Part shown: piece after piece, positions 17,801-28,000 of the stretch
How the letters are laid out: the number at the start of each line of letters is the position of its first letter
Numbering within the stretch: the stretch's first letter is position 1
Origin: Bacteroidaceae bacterium
Lineage (GTDB): Bacteria; Bacteroidota; Bacteroidia; Bacteroidales; Bacteroidaceae
Assembly (NCBI GenBank): GCA_017521285.1
Contig: JAFXDG010000083.1
Location: 1 to 49,650, forward strand
DNA: 49,650 nt
Direction: 5' to 3'
The notes under the pieces: model-generated
Seen by the model: the letters and a program-made list of their open reading frames with translations, nothing else
Told to the model about the DNA's origin: nothing
Database searches by the model: none
Translations under genes and position numbers: made by a program

Positions 17801-18651
17801 GGCCGACACCTTTACAAAGGGAAAAAAGATTGCAGGAGCGGTTAATGAATGCATTTGATGGCAAAATTCCTGTAATATTTGAAGAAAACGGAAGGAAAGG
17901 GGTGAAGATGGATAGTGGGGAATTGGTTGTTCCGGCTGTATATGATTCCATTGAATCGGAAAAAGATTATTTCCACTGTTATCGGTATGTTGTTGTGAAG
18001 GATGGTAAATATGGACTCGTCGATATTGGAACTTCCATGATTCTGGACAGGGAATGGCTTGTTTTGTTGGATGTGGAACTGTTGTTTCCTTGGGAAGATG
18101 ATTGGAAAGGCAATGAAGACGTGGTTATTTGCCAGAATGGTACGTATGGAATATGGGACTGGCACGTGAGGTTAGAGCCTGTATATGATTCTATCCGTAA
18201 AATCAGGGACTCTTCCGAATGGCTGGTATGCAAGGAGGGGAAATATGGTGTTGTCGGGATTGATAGCCGTTGTGCCCCGCTTCCTTGTGAATATGATGAA
18301 ATAACCTTGGTATGTTATGAACAAGAAGGGTTCATCAATTCCAGCTTCACACCCTCGGCATATTATTTGTTGAGACAAGGGGATAAGTTCGGTTTGTGGA
18401 CTGCTCACGGTCATAGTATGAAATCTCCCTTGTTCCTGCCTGTTGTATATGATGAAATACTTCCTCCCACAGATGATTGGGGACTCAGGTTGATAAAAGA
18501 TGGTGTCTGTGGGTATTTGGACAAGGAGTGTAATTTCACCCCAAACTTATTCGAAGTTCCGCTTTGGTGGGAAGAATACTATTATTATAGTGAAGCCGCA
18601 AATGACCGTATCTTTCGCTTTCAGATTGAGAAAATGCCAATTTCCCATTGA
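17797..18651 (+). CDS. WG-repeat protein 2
   Basis: The 284-aa protein has about six WG repeats (NGRKGVKMDSGE, DGKYGLVDIG, NGTYGIWDW, EGKYGVVGID, GDKFGLWTAHG, DGVCGYLDKE), each followed by a VYD or EYDE turn. It is a divergent paralogue of the preceding gene, to which it is coupled by an ATGA overlap. No signal peptide is present; the N-terminal 30 residues are polar and basic. Two adjacent WG-repeat proteins at the 3' end of the operon suggest recognition, inhibitor or scaffold functions. That role is inference. Confidence 0.75.
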   Translation: MRPTPLQREKRLQERLMNAFDGKIPVIFEENGRKGVKMDSGELVVPAVYDSIESEKDYFHCYRYVVVKDGKYGLVDIGTSMILDREWLVLLDVELLFPWEDDWKGNEDVVICQNGTYGIWDWHVRLEPVYDSIRKIRDSSEWLVCKEGKYGVVGIDSRCAPLPCEYDEITLVCYEQEGFINSSFTPSAYYLLRQGDKFGLWTAHGHSMKSPLFLPVVYDEILPPTDDWGLRLIKDGVCGYLDKECNFTPNLFEVPLWWEEYYYYSEAANDRIFRFQIEKMPISH

Positions 18652-18905
18652 GCCATCATAAAGATGATATTCGGGAAAGGGGGATGGTGACGAGTGAAGA
18701 GCTACAAGCTACGAGTAACAATTTTCAGAACTTATTGCCACGTTTCTTGTCTATCTTCTCGGCAAGTTGCTATCGTGATACCTCCTTCGCCAACGATGAA
18801 GAGCGACTGGAATGTTTGTTCAAACTGTATGAGAAGATGACGCGGATGACGCAGATAAATTATGACCTTTATTCGCCCTTTCGGCTCATCGAAAACCTCT
18901 TTTGA
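18648..18905 (+). CDS. Doubtful small ORF closing the island operon
   Basis: A frame of 85 codons starts with TTG overlapping the upstream stop (TTGA), or with ATG at 18685. The first half (to about DEERLECLFKLYEK) looks like real helical protein. The 3' part (KMTRMTQINYD onward) is encoded by the R2 palindrome, so the natural C-terminus was probably replaced or the gene was cut by the repeat. It may be a remnant, not a working gene. Confidence 0.35.
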   Translation: MSHHKDDIRERGMVTSEELQATSNNFQNLLPRFLSIFSASCYRDTSFANDEERLECLFKLYEKMTRMTQINYDLYSPFRLIENLF

Positions 18906-18975
18906 TTTTTTCATTAGGGTATGGTCGGGTATAATAATCAAGAAAAATCCGCGTCATCTGCGTCTAAAAAGTTAA
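18840..18975. repeat. R2: palindromic repeat, copy with long centre
   Basis: Left arm gatgacgcggatgacgcaga-taaattatgacc and right arm aatccgcgtcatctgcgtct are inverted complements. Reverse-complemented, the whole element lines up with 38570-38660 (same gacgcagatgacgcggatt start, ttattatacccga, then ataatttatctgcg). This copy carries about 45 extra bases in its centre. It marks the right edge of the AT-rich island. Confidence 0.75.
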
Positions 18976-19085
18976 TTTTGACTCCAATGGATATGTAAAG
19001 CTGCCATTGAGAAGAATACCATTCATCAAACTATTTGTGTGGGTAGATTGTTTGTAAGGGAAGAGACTTCTTATAAGGTTACATT

Positions 19086-20072
19086 ATGAACAATTTATCT
19101 ACCACTTTTGCAGGATTGACGTTGCGCAATCCGTTTATTGTCAGCAGTTCGGGACTGACGGATACAGCCCCTAAATGTTTGATATTGGAAGAGGCTGGTG
19201 CGGGGGCTGTGGTGCTGAAATCCATTTTCGAGGAACAGATTATGCAGGAGCATGACCATTGGTATAATCCCGACAATGCTGAAGGGGATGATTACCTGAG
19301 TACTTACCTGCGTGCCCATTCTCTGTCGGAACATATCGGATTGATAGAGGAGGCCAAGCGTCTTTGCAGTATTCCAATCATTGCCAGCATCAACTGTACC
19401 ACCGCTACGGAATGGGCACAGTATGCGGGTATTGTGGAACAGGCCGGTGCTGATGCGTTGGAATTGAACATTATGGAGGTGCAGACGGAGATGGACTATA
19501 AATATGGGGACTATGAACGGAAGCACATTGAGATATTGGAACAGGTGCGCCGCTATGTACGTCTGCCCATTATTGTCAAATTGGGTATGAACCTGACAAA
19601 TCCGGTGACGTTGGTCAACCAACTGTATGCCAATGGGGCTGCAGCAGTGGTCATGTTCAACCGTCCGTACCGCCCCGACATTGTGATAGAGAGCCTGAAA
19701 TTCCATGCAGGTGAGATGTGGACACGTCCGTCTGACATTGGTGAGGCTCTTCGATGGGTCGGTATCTGTTCAGCACGTATTCCCCATCTGGATTATGCCG
19801 TTTCGGGTGGTGTACACGACGGGTGGGCTGCTGTAAAGGCACTGTTGGCCGGGGCTTCAGCTGTTGAAGTATGTACCACACTTTTCTGGAATGGCTCCAA
19901 ACGTCTTGCGGTGATGCAGGAACAGATGCAACAGTGGATGGAGGAGCATGGATATGATAATATTCCGACATTCAAAGGGCGCATGAACCTGAATGCCGAT
20001 GAGGGAGACCAGTTGTATGGGCGTACTCAGTTCATGAAGTATTTCAGCGGATATAAAGGTAAAGATCAGTAG
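19086..20072 (+). CDS. Dihydroorotate dehydrogenase-like flavoprotein
   Basis: The 328-aa protein is an FMN-type TIM barrel of the dihydroorotate dehydrogenase superfamily: the N-terminal substrate loop (GLTLRNPFIVSSSGLT), a core strand with PIIVKLGMN, and the phosphate-binding AVSGGVHDGWAAVKALLAGA near the C-terminus. The active-site loop that in class 1 enzymes reads N-x-S/T-C-P-N is NIMEVQTEMD here, so the catalytic cysteine is absent. It is therefore probably not the pyrimidine enzyme but the related Bacteroidetes 'dihydroorotate dehydrogenase-like' protein of unknown substrate. It stands alone, converging on the helicase gene. Confidence 0.8.
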   Translation: MNNLSTTFAGLTLRNPFIVSSSGLTDTAPKCLILEEAGAGAVVLKSIFEEQIMQEHDHWYNPDNAEGDDYLSTYLRAHSLSEHIGLIEEAKRLCSIPIIASINCTTATEWAQYAGIVEQAGADALELNIMEVQTEMDYKYGDYERKHIEILEQVRRYVRLPIIVKLGMNLTNPVTLVNQLYANGAAAVVMFNRPYRPDIVIESLKFHAGEMWTRPSDIGEALRWVGICSARIPHLDYAVSGGVHDGWAAVKALLAGASAVEVCTTLFWNGSKRLAVMQEQMQQWMEEHGYDNIPTFKGRMNLNADEGDQLYGRTQFMKYFSGYKGKDQ

Positions 20073-20096
20073 AGTTTGTTCCGTTCGACTGCGGAG

Positions 20097-23000
20097 TTAA
20101 TTCGGCTCCGCTGCGGAGTTTGTCAGGGAAAGAACCGGTATGCTGTCAATCAGTTGGCGATAAATGTCGCTGTGGCGCAGCAGGGGGACATTTCCAGTGA
20201 TGAACAGTTGTTTGCGGGCGCGGGTAAGGGCTACGTTCAGTTTGCGGTCTATCATTTGTCCGTCAGCTTGTGAGGTGACGGAGAGGATGTCCAACTGATA
20301 GCGTTGGCTCACGGTGGTGCTGTAGATGATAATGTCGCGCTGGCTGCCCTGATAGCGTTCTACGGTATCGATTGTGATGGCTTCCGTTTCAGGAATACCG
20401 AGGGCTTCCAGTTCATGGGCAATCATAGCTATCTGGTTGCGGAAGGGTACAATGATTCCTATCCGGCGGGCGGCATCGAAGGGTTGCCCGTTCTTCAGGC
20501 AAAGGCTGTAGATGGCTTTGACCAAACGGGCTGCAATGCTGGCTTCGTACCGGTTGGTCTTATTGGAGTCTTCGGCGGGTGTGGCAGGTGCGTCGATGAA
20601 TCCCAAACGGGTGGTGGCCAATGTGCGTTCGGTCTCATCCTGCTCGTCGTAGATGCTCCAGTCTAAAGGTGCGCATTGGTGCTCCACGGGAACAATGTCT
20701 AATTTCCCGTTGTAGAAATGTTGGTTGACAAAGGTGCTGATGGCCGGATGCATCCGACCCTGCCGGTGCAGCATGGCATGGGTGTTTTCCACTTCTTGGT
20801 TGGCATAGAGACGTTCGAAAAGCGAGTTGCGGCAATCGGTCAGACCGATGGCTTGCAGGGACTTGCTTTCTACTTTTGAATCTTCCGGACGCTGTTGTAC
20901 TACGGCTGGCAGTTGCTTGTGGTCACCGATGAGAATGAATTTGTCGATGGCACACACGTCAGCCCGATGGGCACAGAGAATGCCCAACAATTGTGGCTCC
21001 AGTATTTGTGATGCTTCATCGATGATGGCTACGTCGAAATGTTTCAGGTCGAACAGTTCGGGTTGTCCGCTGATGCTGCTGACAGTGCCTGCCACGATGC
21101 GGATTCCATTTAAGAACTGCCGTATCTCCTTACGGTTGCGACACGATTGTGTTATGTTCTTCACCAAATGGGGGCGGAAGCGTTCTTCACACGAAAGTTC
21201 ATTACCAATGCGCAAATAGGGAGGGGTGGGATGGATGCTTTCCAACATGTCGCATATCTCATCAACCGCACGGTTGGTATAGGAGAGCAGCAGTATCTGG
21301 CACGTGGGATTGGAGTGGAACTCTTCGACCATAGACCGCAGGGCCACTGATGTTTTGCCAGTACCCGGCGGACCTACCAATAGGAAATAGTCCTTGGCCT
21401 GTTTGGCTTGCAGTACAATGTTGTCGATTTGTGGGTTCAGATAATTTCCTTGCAGGGTGATGGACGTGTCGGTCTGTGGTTGGCGCTGCCCCAACAAGAG
21501 GTCCCGTCGATAGGGAGGGGTGGTGAGCAAGGTGTAGAGTCCACGGTACAAATGACCGTAGGAGGCATCCATGAAGTCGTGTTCGATGGCATATCTGCCG
21601 ATGGTATTGAACACAGCAGAGTTCCGCTGCTTGTTTTTCAGGACAATTGTCAACTGTCTGGTATCCAACAGTCCGATGCTTCCACGGATAATTTGCCTGT
21701 TGGTGGCATTGGCCTCTTCGTTCTCCCGCTCGTACAGCATTACAATATCCCCCATACGGAAGTTGGGTAAGAATCCTTCTTCGTGGGGCGGAATGTCCAG
21801 TACCACTTTTTCAATACCTTCACCATAGATGAAATCAGCAATGGTCAAATCTGTCAGGATGTTTCCGCTGGCCTGTTTGGTCAGGGTGTCGCAGTTCCAT
21901 GTGCCGGCAAATCCGTTGTTGCTGTCGCATCGGGTATCGCCCATCTTGGCAAGGAACTGTTCGCGGGTTACAAAAGCCGTGAAGGTGTAGAAGTACTCCA
22001 ACGTCAGTTCGTCAGCCGTGTGGAATGGAGTCAGGAAAGCTTTCAATTGCGGGCATTGATAATTTCTCCACAAAGGTGTGTTGATTTTACGGGTATTCAA
22101 CAAATCAGTGGTAATGGTAGGTATCAAACTGCGCCCGCCATCAATCTTCAGTCTCATTTCGTTACTGACAATGTGGTTACGCAATGCCATCGCCCGTTGT
22201 ATCTGTGCTTTGGCACTCCGTTCGGCAAAGAGCTTGGGATATCGCGAATAGAAGAGATAACAATTCACTGCATCGTGCGGAATGTCCAGGCTGTAAAAAA
22301 GAACTTCCTTATAAAGTGCCATCTGCAAAGCATGGTTTTCGCGAGGATGGAGGTTGAAATCCATGCCTTCGGCTTTGCCCGATTTCAGTTCTATCAAATT
22401 GCGGAAGTCTCCTTGCAGGAAATCCATGCGGCCTTGCAAACCCATACATTCACAGAGGAACGAAGGTTCCAGCAGGGCACCATTCTTGTCTATCTGGCAA
22501 GTGGGTGAATGGAATATGGCCTGCACAGTTTCACGAATGGTGTTGAATTGAATCTCTGCCTGTTGGAAATATTTTTCATCAATCTGGTCACAGGCAGTGT
22601 AGGTTAATGGTGCATCGCGAAAAGTTTTCTGGATGGAGTGCCGATAGGTGGCCGGTTGGTCGGGTTGTTCATTCACACAGTCATCCAAAAACTGGTTGGC
22701 AGCATTTCCTAACAGGATGTAGTGGCTGGTCTCGCGGGGCTTGAACTTGTTGACGAGGTAGTTCAACGGATGGTTGCCATATTCTTGTACACATTCGGCC
22801 AAAGCACTGATGTCTATCAGGTAATCCGGTTCGAGTACAAATTGTTCGGGCATGAGAATGCCATTTTCATCCGTGCTGACACTCAGTAGGTTGAGTTGTG
22901 CTCCTTGAAATAGGACATCGGGTAGTGTGTGAAAATCCTTGTGTGGGGAAAAGTCCGCTTGTAACAATGTGTCGCTTTCCCATTCGTCGCTGTAACCATA

Positions 23001-23435
23001 AACGAATTGTTCGTCCCAATGATCAACCACCATCCGGATGCGTTTGGCCAACGTGTTCCGATGAGGAGTATGGGGTTGTGTACGCCACCCTGTTGGCAAT
23101 ATGGCCGTCAATTGAGGGGGAATCTCCGTTTGATAGAAGTGACTGATGGCTTCGCACAAGGCTTTCAAATCGTAGAGATAATCAGTGTCGCATGGGGGGG
23201 ATTCCCTTCGTATCACTTGACGGGTATTCATTCGGAAACGTTCGATGGCATTGCGCTTCAAACCGGTGTGCCGACAAATGGCATACAGACGGGAGAACAA
23301 GTTGGAAAAGTCCGTCCCGTAGCCGGTCGTAAGTTGTTTGCACACCCGGTCGAGCAGATTGTACAATCGGCTGTATTTTTCGGTCAGTGGTAAGGCTGAC
23401 TGGTGGTATTGCCATATTTCGTCGAACAATTCCAT
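20097..23435 (-). CDS. Dna2-like nuclease-helicase (Cas4-type nuclease plus SF1 helicase)
   Basis: The 1112-aa protein joins a PD-(D/E)XK nuclease (G-R-M-D338, then E349-L-K351 and H-A-L-Q-M-A-L-Y) to a superfamily 1B helicase: Walker A GPPGTGKTS with K694, motif II D806-E807 (IIDEASQI), motif III GDHKQLPAVV, motif V ERYQGSQRDIII and motif VI NVALTRARKQL. This is the layout of Dna2 and related repair enzymes acting on 5' flaps or resected ends. A further 300 residues precede the nuclease, with no recognised domain. The nuclease has no obvious four-cysteine iron-sulphur cluster. The last codons run through a GC-rich palindrome at 20097-20125. It faces the flavoprotein gene tail to tail. Confidence 0.8.
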   Translation of the reverse strand: MELFDEIWQYHQSALPLTEKYSRLYNLLDRVCKQLTTGYGTDFSNLFSRLYAICRHTGLKRNAIERFRMNTRQVIRRESPPCDTDYLYDLKALCEAISHFYQTEIPPQLTAILPTGWRTQPHTPHRNTLAKRIRMVVDHWDEQFVYGYSDEWESDTLLQADFSPHKDFHTLPDVLFQGAQLNLLSVSTDENGILMPEQFVLEPDYLIDISALAECVQEYGNHPLNYLVNKFKPRETSHYILLGNAANQFLDDCVNEQPDQPATYRHSIQKTFRDAPLTYTACDQIDEKYFQQAEIQFNTIRETVQAIFHSPTCQIDKNGALLEPSFLCECMGLQGRMDFLQGDFRNLIELKSGKAEGMDFNLHPRENHALQMALYKEVLFYSLDIPHDAVNCYLFYSRYPKLFAERSAKAQIQRAMALRNHIVSNEMRLKIDGGRSLIPTITTDLLNTRKINTPLWRNYQCPQLKAFLTPFHTADELTLEYFYTFTAFVTREQFLAKMGDTRCDSNNGFAGTWNCDTLTKQASGNILTDLTIADFIYGEGIEKVVLDIPPHEEGFLPNFRMGDIVMLYERENEEANATNRQIIRGSIGLLDTRQLTIVLKNKQRNSAVFNTIGRYAIEHDFMDASYGHLYRGLYTLLTTPPYRRDLLLGQRQPQTDTSITLQGNYLNPQIDNIVLQAKQAKDYFLLVGPPGTGKTSVALRSMVEEFHSNPTCQILLLSYTNRAVDEICDMLESIHPTPPYLRIGNELSCEERFRPHLVKNITQSCRNRKEIRQFLNGIRIVAGTVSSISGQPELFDLKHFDVAIIDEASQILEPQLLGILCAHRADVCAIDKFILIGDHKQLPAVVQQRPEDSKVESKSLQAIGLTDCRNSLFERLYANQEVENTHAMLHRQGRMHPAISTFVNQHFYNGKLDIVPVEHQCAPLDWSIYDEQDETERTLATTRLGFIDAPATPAEDSNKTNRYEASIAARLVKAIYSLCLKNGQPFDAARRIGIIVPFRNQIAMIAHELEALGIPETEAITIDTVERYQGSQRDIIIYSTTVSQRYQLDILSVTSQADGQMIDRKLNVALTRARKQLFITGNVPLLRHSDIYRQLIDSIPVLSLTNSAAEPN

Positions 23436-23623
23436 GATTGTTATTTAGTAGTTAAAGTAGTTAGAGGAGTAAAGGGTGTTATCGAAAGCTGAACTTGCGA
23501 GCCAAATGTTTTGCTATTCATAGTCGAAGCTATTGACTTTAACTCCTAACGAGTGAAACGAGTGATAACTCCTTTAATTCCCTAACTTTTGTGTGCAAAA
23601 GTTGAATCGAGGATTATCATTTG

Positions 23624-25015
23624 TCACTCCTTTATCTTTTCCTTATATATATTGTGGCGTGCCCTGATTTCGCGTACGAAGTTATAGGTCTCCAATCCGC
23701 GGAAATAGCCGTTGCGGCAGACCGAATCGTTATAATATTCGGGTTTACTTTTCAGTAGGACATATTTCTCCACATTGTCTATCCAACGGTATTTGTCGTG
23801 ACCATATTTTTCGGCCAGTGCCATTGCATCAAAGATGTGTCCGATACCAGCGTTGTACGAAGCCAGTACAAAATTGGTACGTTCGTCGGGATCGGGAATG
23901 CTTTTGAAACTTTTTTCCATGAGTTTCAGGTATCGGGTGGCTGCTCTTACACTTTCTTCGGCGTTGTGTTCCTTTCCCTCTGGTACTCCCATAATTCGTG
24001 CTGTGCGGGGCATCAGTTGCATCAATCCCTTGGCACCGGCCCAAGAAACGACTGAGGTGTCAAAGTTGGATTCCTTATAGGCCAGCGAAGCCAACAGTTT
24101 CCAATCCCATCCGATGCTGTCGGCATATTTCTTGAACAAGTCATCGTAGTGGGAAATCTTACCGTCTTTGACGGAGAGGATATAGTAATGCGGCTGTGCC
24201 TTGGACTGTTCGAAATATCGCTTCATGCTGGCCTTGTAAGCTGGTGAACTGACATTCTCACGATACCATTGGTTGGCAGCTTCGGCCAACAGGGGTTGGT
24301 CTTTTCGGACAGCCCAAGCCGAACGTTGATCCAATCCTACTTGCAAGTGGATATCCAATTGTGGATAATAGGTGCGGTTCAATCGGGCTACTTCGTTGTC
24401 GCAAATGGTGTAGGGGATTTCTCCCAATGCCACTTTCGAGATAAGGTCCTCTTCGGTGATGCTGTCACCGCTTATTTCATGGATGATGACACCTCCGCCC
24501 AGTTCCTTGTTCAGATTGCGCAACCGGTTCAGACTCCGCCCTGGTTTTACATACACTTCTTTGCCGATGAGTTGGGTGACATCCGTCAGGGGCTTGGTCT
24601 TTCTGTTGTTGCGCTGTACCAGCACCTGATGATTCACCACTTCCTCTCCACAATACAGTAAGCTGTCGCGCCCTTCCAGTGTGACGGGCAAGTTATATAC
24701 AATCAAGTCACCCATCCCTTGTTTCAGCATACGTTGCAGTTCCTGTGGATTTGCTGCAATCTTAATCTCCAGTTCTACTCCTAATGAACGGGCAAACTGT
24801 TCGGCCAATTCGTATTGGAATCCCATGGGTTCTCCCCTATAGATAAAGTAGGTGGTAGAGCTATAGAGGGTCAGGGCAACCAACCGGTTGCTGTCCTTTA
24901 TCTGTGGAAGATCATGGTGAATGGGGGACGATTGGGTGTCAGTGCTGTTGCCACAACTGTTAATCAGTATGGCGGTGGCCAACAATCCGAATAGAAATGG
25001 AAGAATCTTTCTCAT
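23624..25015 (-). CDS. mltF: Membrane-bound lytic transglycosylase MltF-like lipoprotein
   Basis: The 463-aa protein starts with a lipoprotein signal (LINSC, lipid-bearing C21). Residues about 45-270 form a solute-binding (SBP_bac_3-like) domain (LVALTLYSSTTYFIYRGEPM, then YELAEQFARSLGVEL). Residues about 290-450 form a lytic transglycosylase domain with the catalytic E315 in AYKESNFD and the GAKGLMQLMP and ASYNAGIGH motifs. This is the two-domain design of MltF, which cleaves peptidoglycan glycan strands at the cell envelope. It starts 6 bases after the stop codon of the rhamnogalacturonan lyase gene, so the two may be co-transcribed by chance of spacing. Confidence 0.9.
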   Translation of the reverse strand: MRKILPFLFGLLATAILINSCGNSTDTQSSPIHHDLPQIKDSNRLVALTLYSSTTYFIYRGEPMGFQYELAEQFARSLGVELEIKIAANPQELQRMLKQGMGDLIVYNLPVTLEGRDSLLYCGEEVVNHQVLVQRNNRKTKPLTDVTQLIGKEVYVKPGRSLNRLRNLNKELGGGVIIHEISGDSITEEDLISKVALGEIPYTICDNEVARLNRTYYPQLDIHLQVGLDQRSAWAVRKDQPLLAEAANQWYRENVSSPAYKASMKRYFEQSKAQPHYYILSVKDGKISHYDDLFKKYADSIGWDWKLLASLAYKESNFDTSVVSWAGAKGLMQLMPRTARIMGVPEGKEHNAEESVRAATRYLKLMEKSFKSIPDPDERTNFVLASYNAGIGHIFDAMALAEKYGHDKYRWIDNVEKYVLLKSKPEYYNDSVCRNGYFRGLETYNFVREIRARHNIYKEKIKE

Positions 25016-25021
25016 ACCCTT

Positions 25022-28000
25022 TTATTCATTGTACTTCATTATGCGGGTTACTTTTGTCTCGCCATTGTTGCCCAGACGGATGAAGTAGAGTCCGGCAGGA
25101 TAATGACTCATTTCCAAGGTCTGTACCTGATTGGCTTCAAACTCAGTGTTGGCAATGATGCGGCCGTTGGTATCAATCAATTGCATCTCAACCTGTCCGA
25201 GGCAAGCGTGGGAAGCATCGATGTGGCATTGGGTTGTAACAAGCTGAGGATAAATTTTCACGCCCTTGTCTCCTATGGCATGAAGGCCATCGGTTGCCAC
25301 GGCACGCACGATACCGGATGTGCTCAGGTCTGTGGTATCCCACATAAGCCCTTCGCCAGGAGTTCCCTTGATAATAAAACTGTGCTTGAATGTCTTGGTT
25401 ATGTCAAACAGTTGGAACTCTTCTCCTTCGGATATGGTGCGGTTGTTGACACTGATTTCCAATGTGTCTTTACCGAAGATGGCAGTTCCTCCCAAGTTGA
25501 GTCTGTCATGGCTGCTCCGGCTTATTTTCAATAAAACGGTAGCACCACCTTCGGAAGTAAGGGTACCATTAATAGTCAGCTTTCCGCACAAGTATGTGGT
25601 TTGTCCTGCCATGAGCTTACCTCCTTTTTTCAGTGAAACGTTTTTGAGGAATCCCTTTCCGTACAGGCATCCTCCGTTCATCACGGTAATGCTGTTGGCT
25701 ACTGTTCCGCTGGTATTGTTTGCAATGAGTGCTCCTCCGCGTACAAAGATGGAAGCGGTATTTTCTGCTCCGGTCAGTGTCCAATTACCTGTTCCATATT
25801 TGTTGATGGTGCAGGCCAATGTACCGGCAAATGTGGTGTTCATGTTGTTGTATCCCACGTTGTATGTACCATTCCCCACCCAAGCGGAGGTGCTGGTTGT
25901 TGCCAATGAACCTATGCTGCTGGTGAGGGATTGGGCTGTACCGCTTCCACTCTTGTAGTGTCCCATGCTCACTCCGTCTCCCAGAGTTAGGGATGTTTCT
26001 TTCATATCAGTGGATTTGCATAAGCGGAATTGGTTTCCTGTAACAGTGAGGTTGCCTGTAAAACCGCTCCAATCAGCTGACATATCGGTACGGACATAAG
26101 GGATGGTCAACGTCACATTGCCTTCGCCACTGAAACTTCCATTTATTTGGCAGCGTTGTCCGGCATTCAGAGTAAGTGCTCCATTTTTAGGTATGGTCAC
26201 TTTGTAATTGAAGTTGGGCACAGCCGATGTGCTATTATTGTTAAAGATAGTGATGGTTCCATTTTCAACGGTAAGGTTTGAACCTGTTTTTCCAAATGTA
26301 GCGTTCCAGGCTCCTTGGGCTAATGTGCCTCGTTTCAAAATGGTTCCTCCTGTGTAGGTGTTGCTGCTGTTCAGATTCAATTGTCCGGCACTTGTCTTTA
26401 CCAATGTTCCACTTCCTTGGATGATACCTTTCAACGCAGTGGCACCACTGTTTATTTGGATAGTAGCTGTGTCGTTCAAAGTAAGTCCACGGTTGGTCGA
26501 AGTGTTGCTATTGTTTACAATGATTGTGGCTTTACCTATTTGCCAATTATTGGCTGAAATGGAAGCGGCACCAATGGAGCTTGGACTTCCTGCGTCTGCC
26601 AGTTCCTTGATTGTCACCGTTCCACTATTGATAATGGTAGGGCCGGTATAGTCGCTCTTGGTTGTATTCAGTGTCAACTGTCCTGTTCCGTTCATGGTAA
26701 GCGAACCGTTTCCGCTGAATCCTCCATCACCATTGATGGTATAATTCTTTGTATGATTGTTGAAGGTGGCGCTTTGTATGGGCATCAGTGATTCTACTGT
26801 CACGTTGGTTTGGGTGGCCTCGTCATTGAATTCTACTCCGTCCTGTGCTACAAATTCTGTGGGGGTACTATTCAGCATGAAGTTTTTAGCTTGATAGTCC
26901 CATAGATTATTTTCTGCACCTGTCCATATCACGCCTGTAGTAGCTTCGCGCTGTTTGTTGACTATCAACCAGATGGCATTATCTTTGTTTACTATATTAT
27001 AAGATAGTCCAGTGAGGTTACGTACACTGAAGTATTCCATTTTTCCGCTGAATGTTCCGGTATATTCAATCAGTCTGTATTGACCCGGTTCTAACTCTCC
27101 TTCATTGTATATAGTAAAAATTGTAGGAGCAGTCACAGTCAAGTCTCCCTCTACCTTCAATTGGTCTCTTACGGCTTCGGTTGCAATATCCATTTCCAAG
27201 AACGTGCGTTTGTTGACGGTCAACCCCTTTTTGAAGATGATGGTACCGATGGCAAAGTTTTCAAAGCCATTGTCCACTGCTGCAATGGTTGCTCCAGGGG
27301 CAATACGTCCACCTTCGTAGTTGAGTGCTCCTTCAAAAGTGATATCGTTCACTGTGGCATTTCCAGCCAAAGTGCCACGTGCACGCAGGTCTATGGGACT
27401 GACAATTTCACCATTTATTTCCAATGTTCCTTCTGAGATGACAGTTTTACCTGTATAAGTCACAGGGTTATTGATAATGAGTTTTCCTGTCTGGCTTTTC
27501 CACATTTCCATGCTTCCACTCAGTTTGCCGCTACCGTTCAGAGCAATCACTTGATTCTCTACAGGCATAGCATATACAATGCTTGGGGTCATATCTGTAT
27601 TCAGTGTCAGTTCTTCATCTGTGTAGAGGTCGAGCAATACACTCTTGCCATCAGTGTATGCCTCAGTGGCAGAACGTTCGTAATTGGTGAATGTATCAGT
27701 TGATTTCCAAACCAAGTCAGTTTTCATGCATGGGGGCAACTGTGGACGGGGCATATCGTAACCGAGATAATAGTCGGGGAACGGACTCTGATAGTAACCA
27801 CGTGTTGTACATTGCATACGATAGGCCGGATTTTCCTGTAAGCAATAGAGGCTTATATTGGTGTTGTAATCAGTTGTAAATCCCATAAGACCACTACTTC
27901 CATTACCGCTTTTCTTTTGAAGAATGACTTCATCGCGCCAATCGCCAATGATATCTCCGAAAAAAGCAGGGCGGGTACCATAAGCTGCACCTACGGTCCA

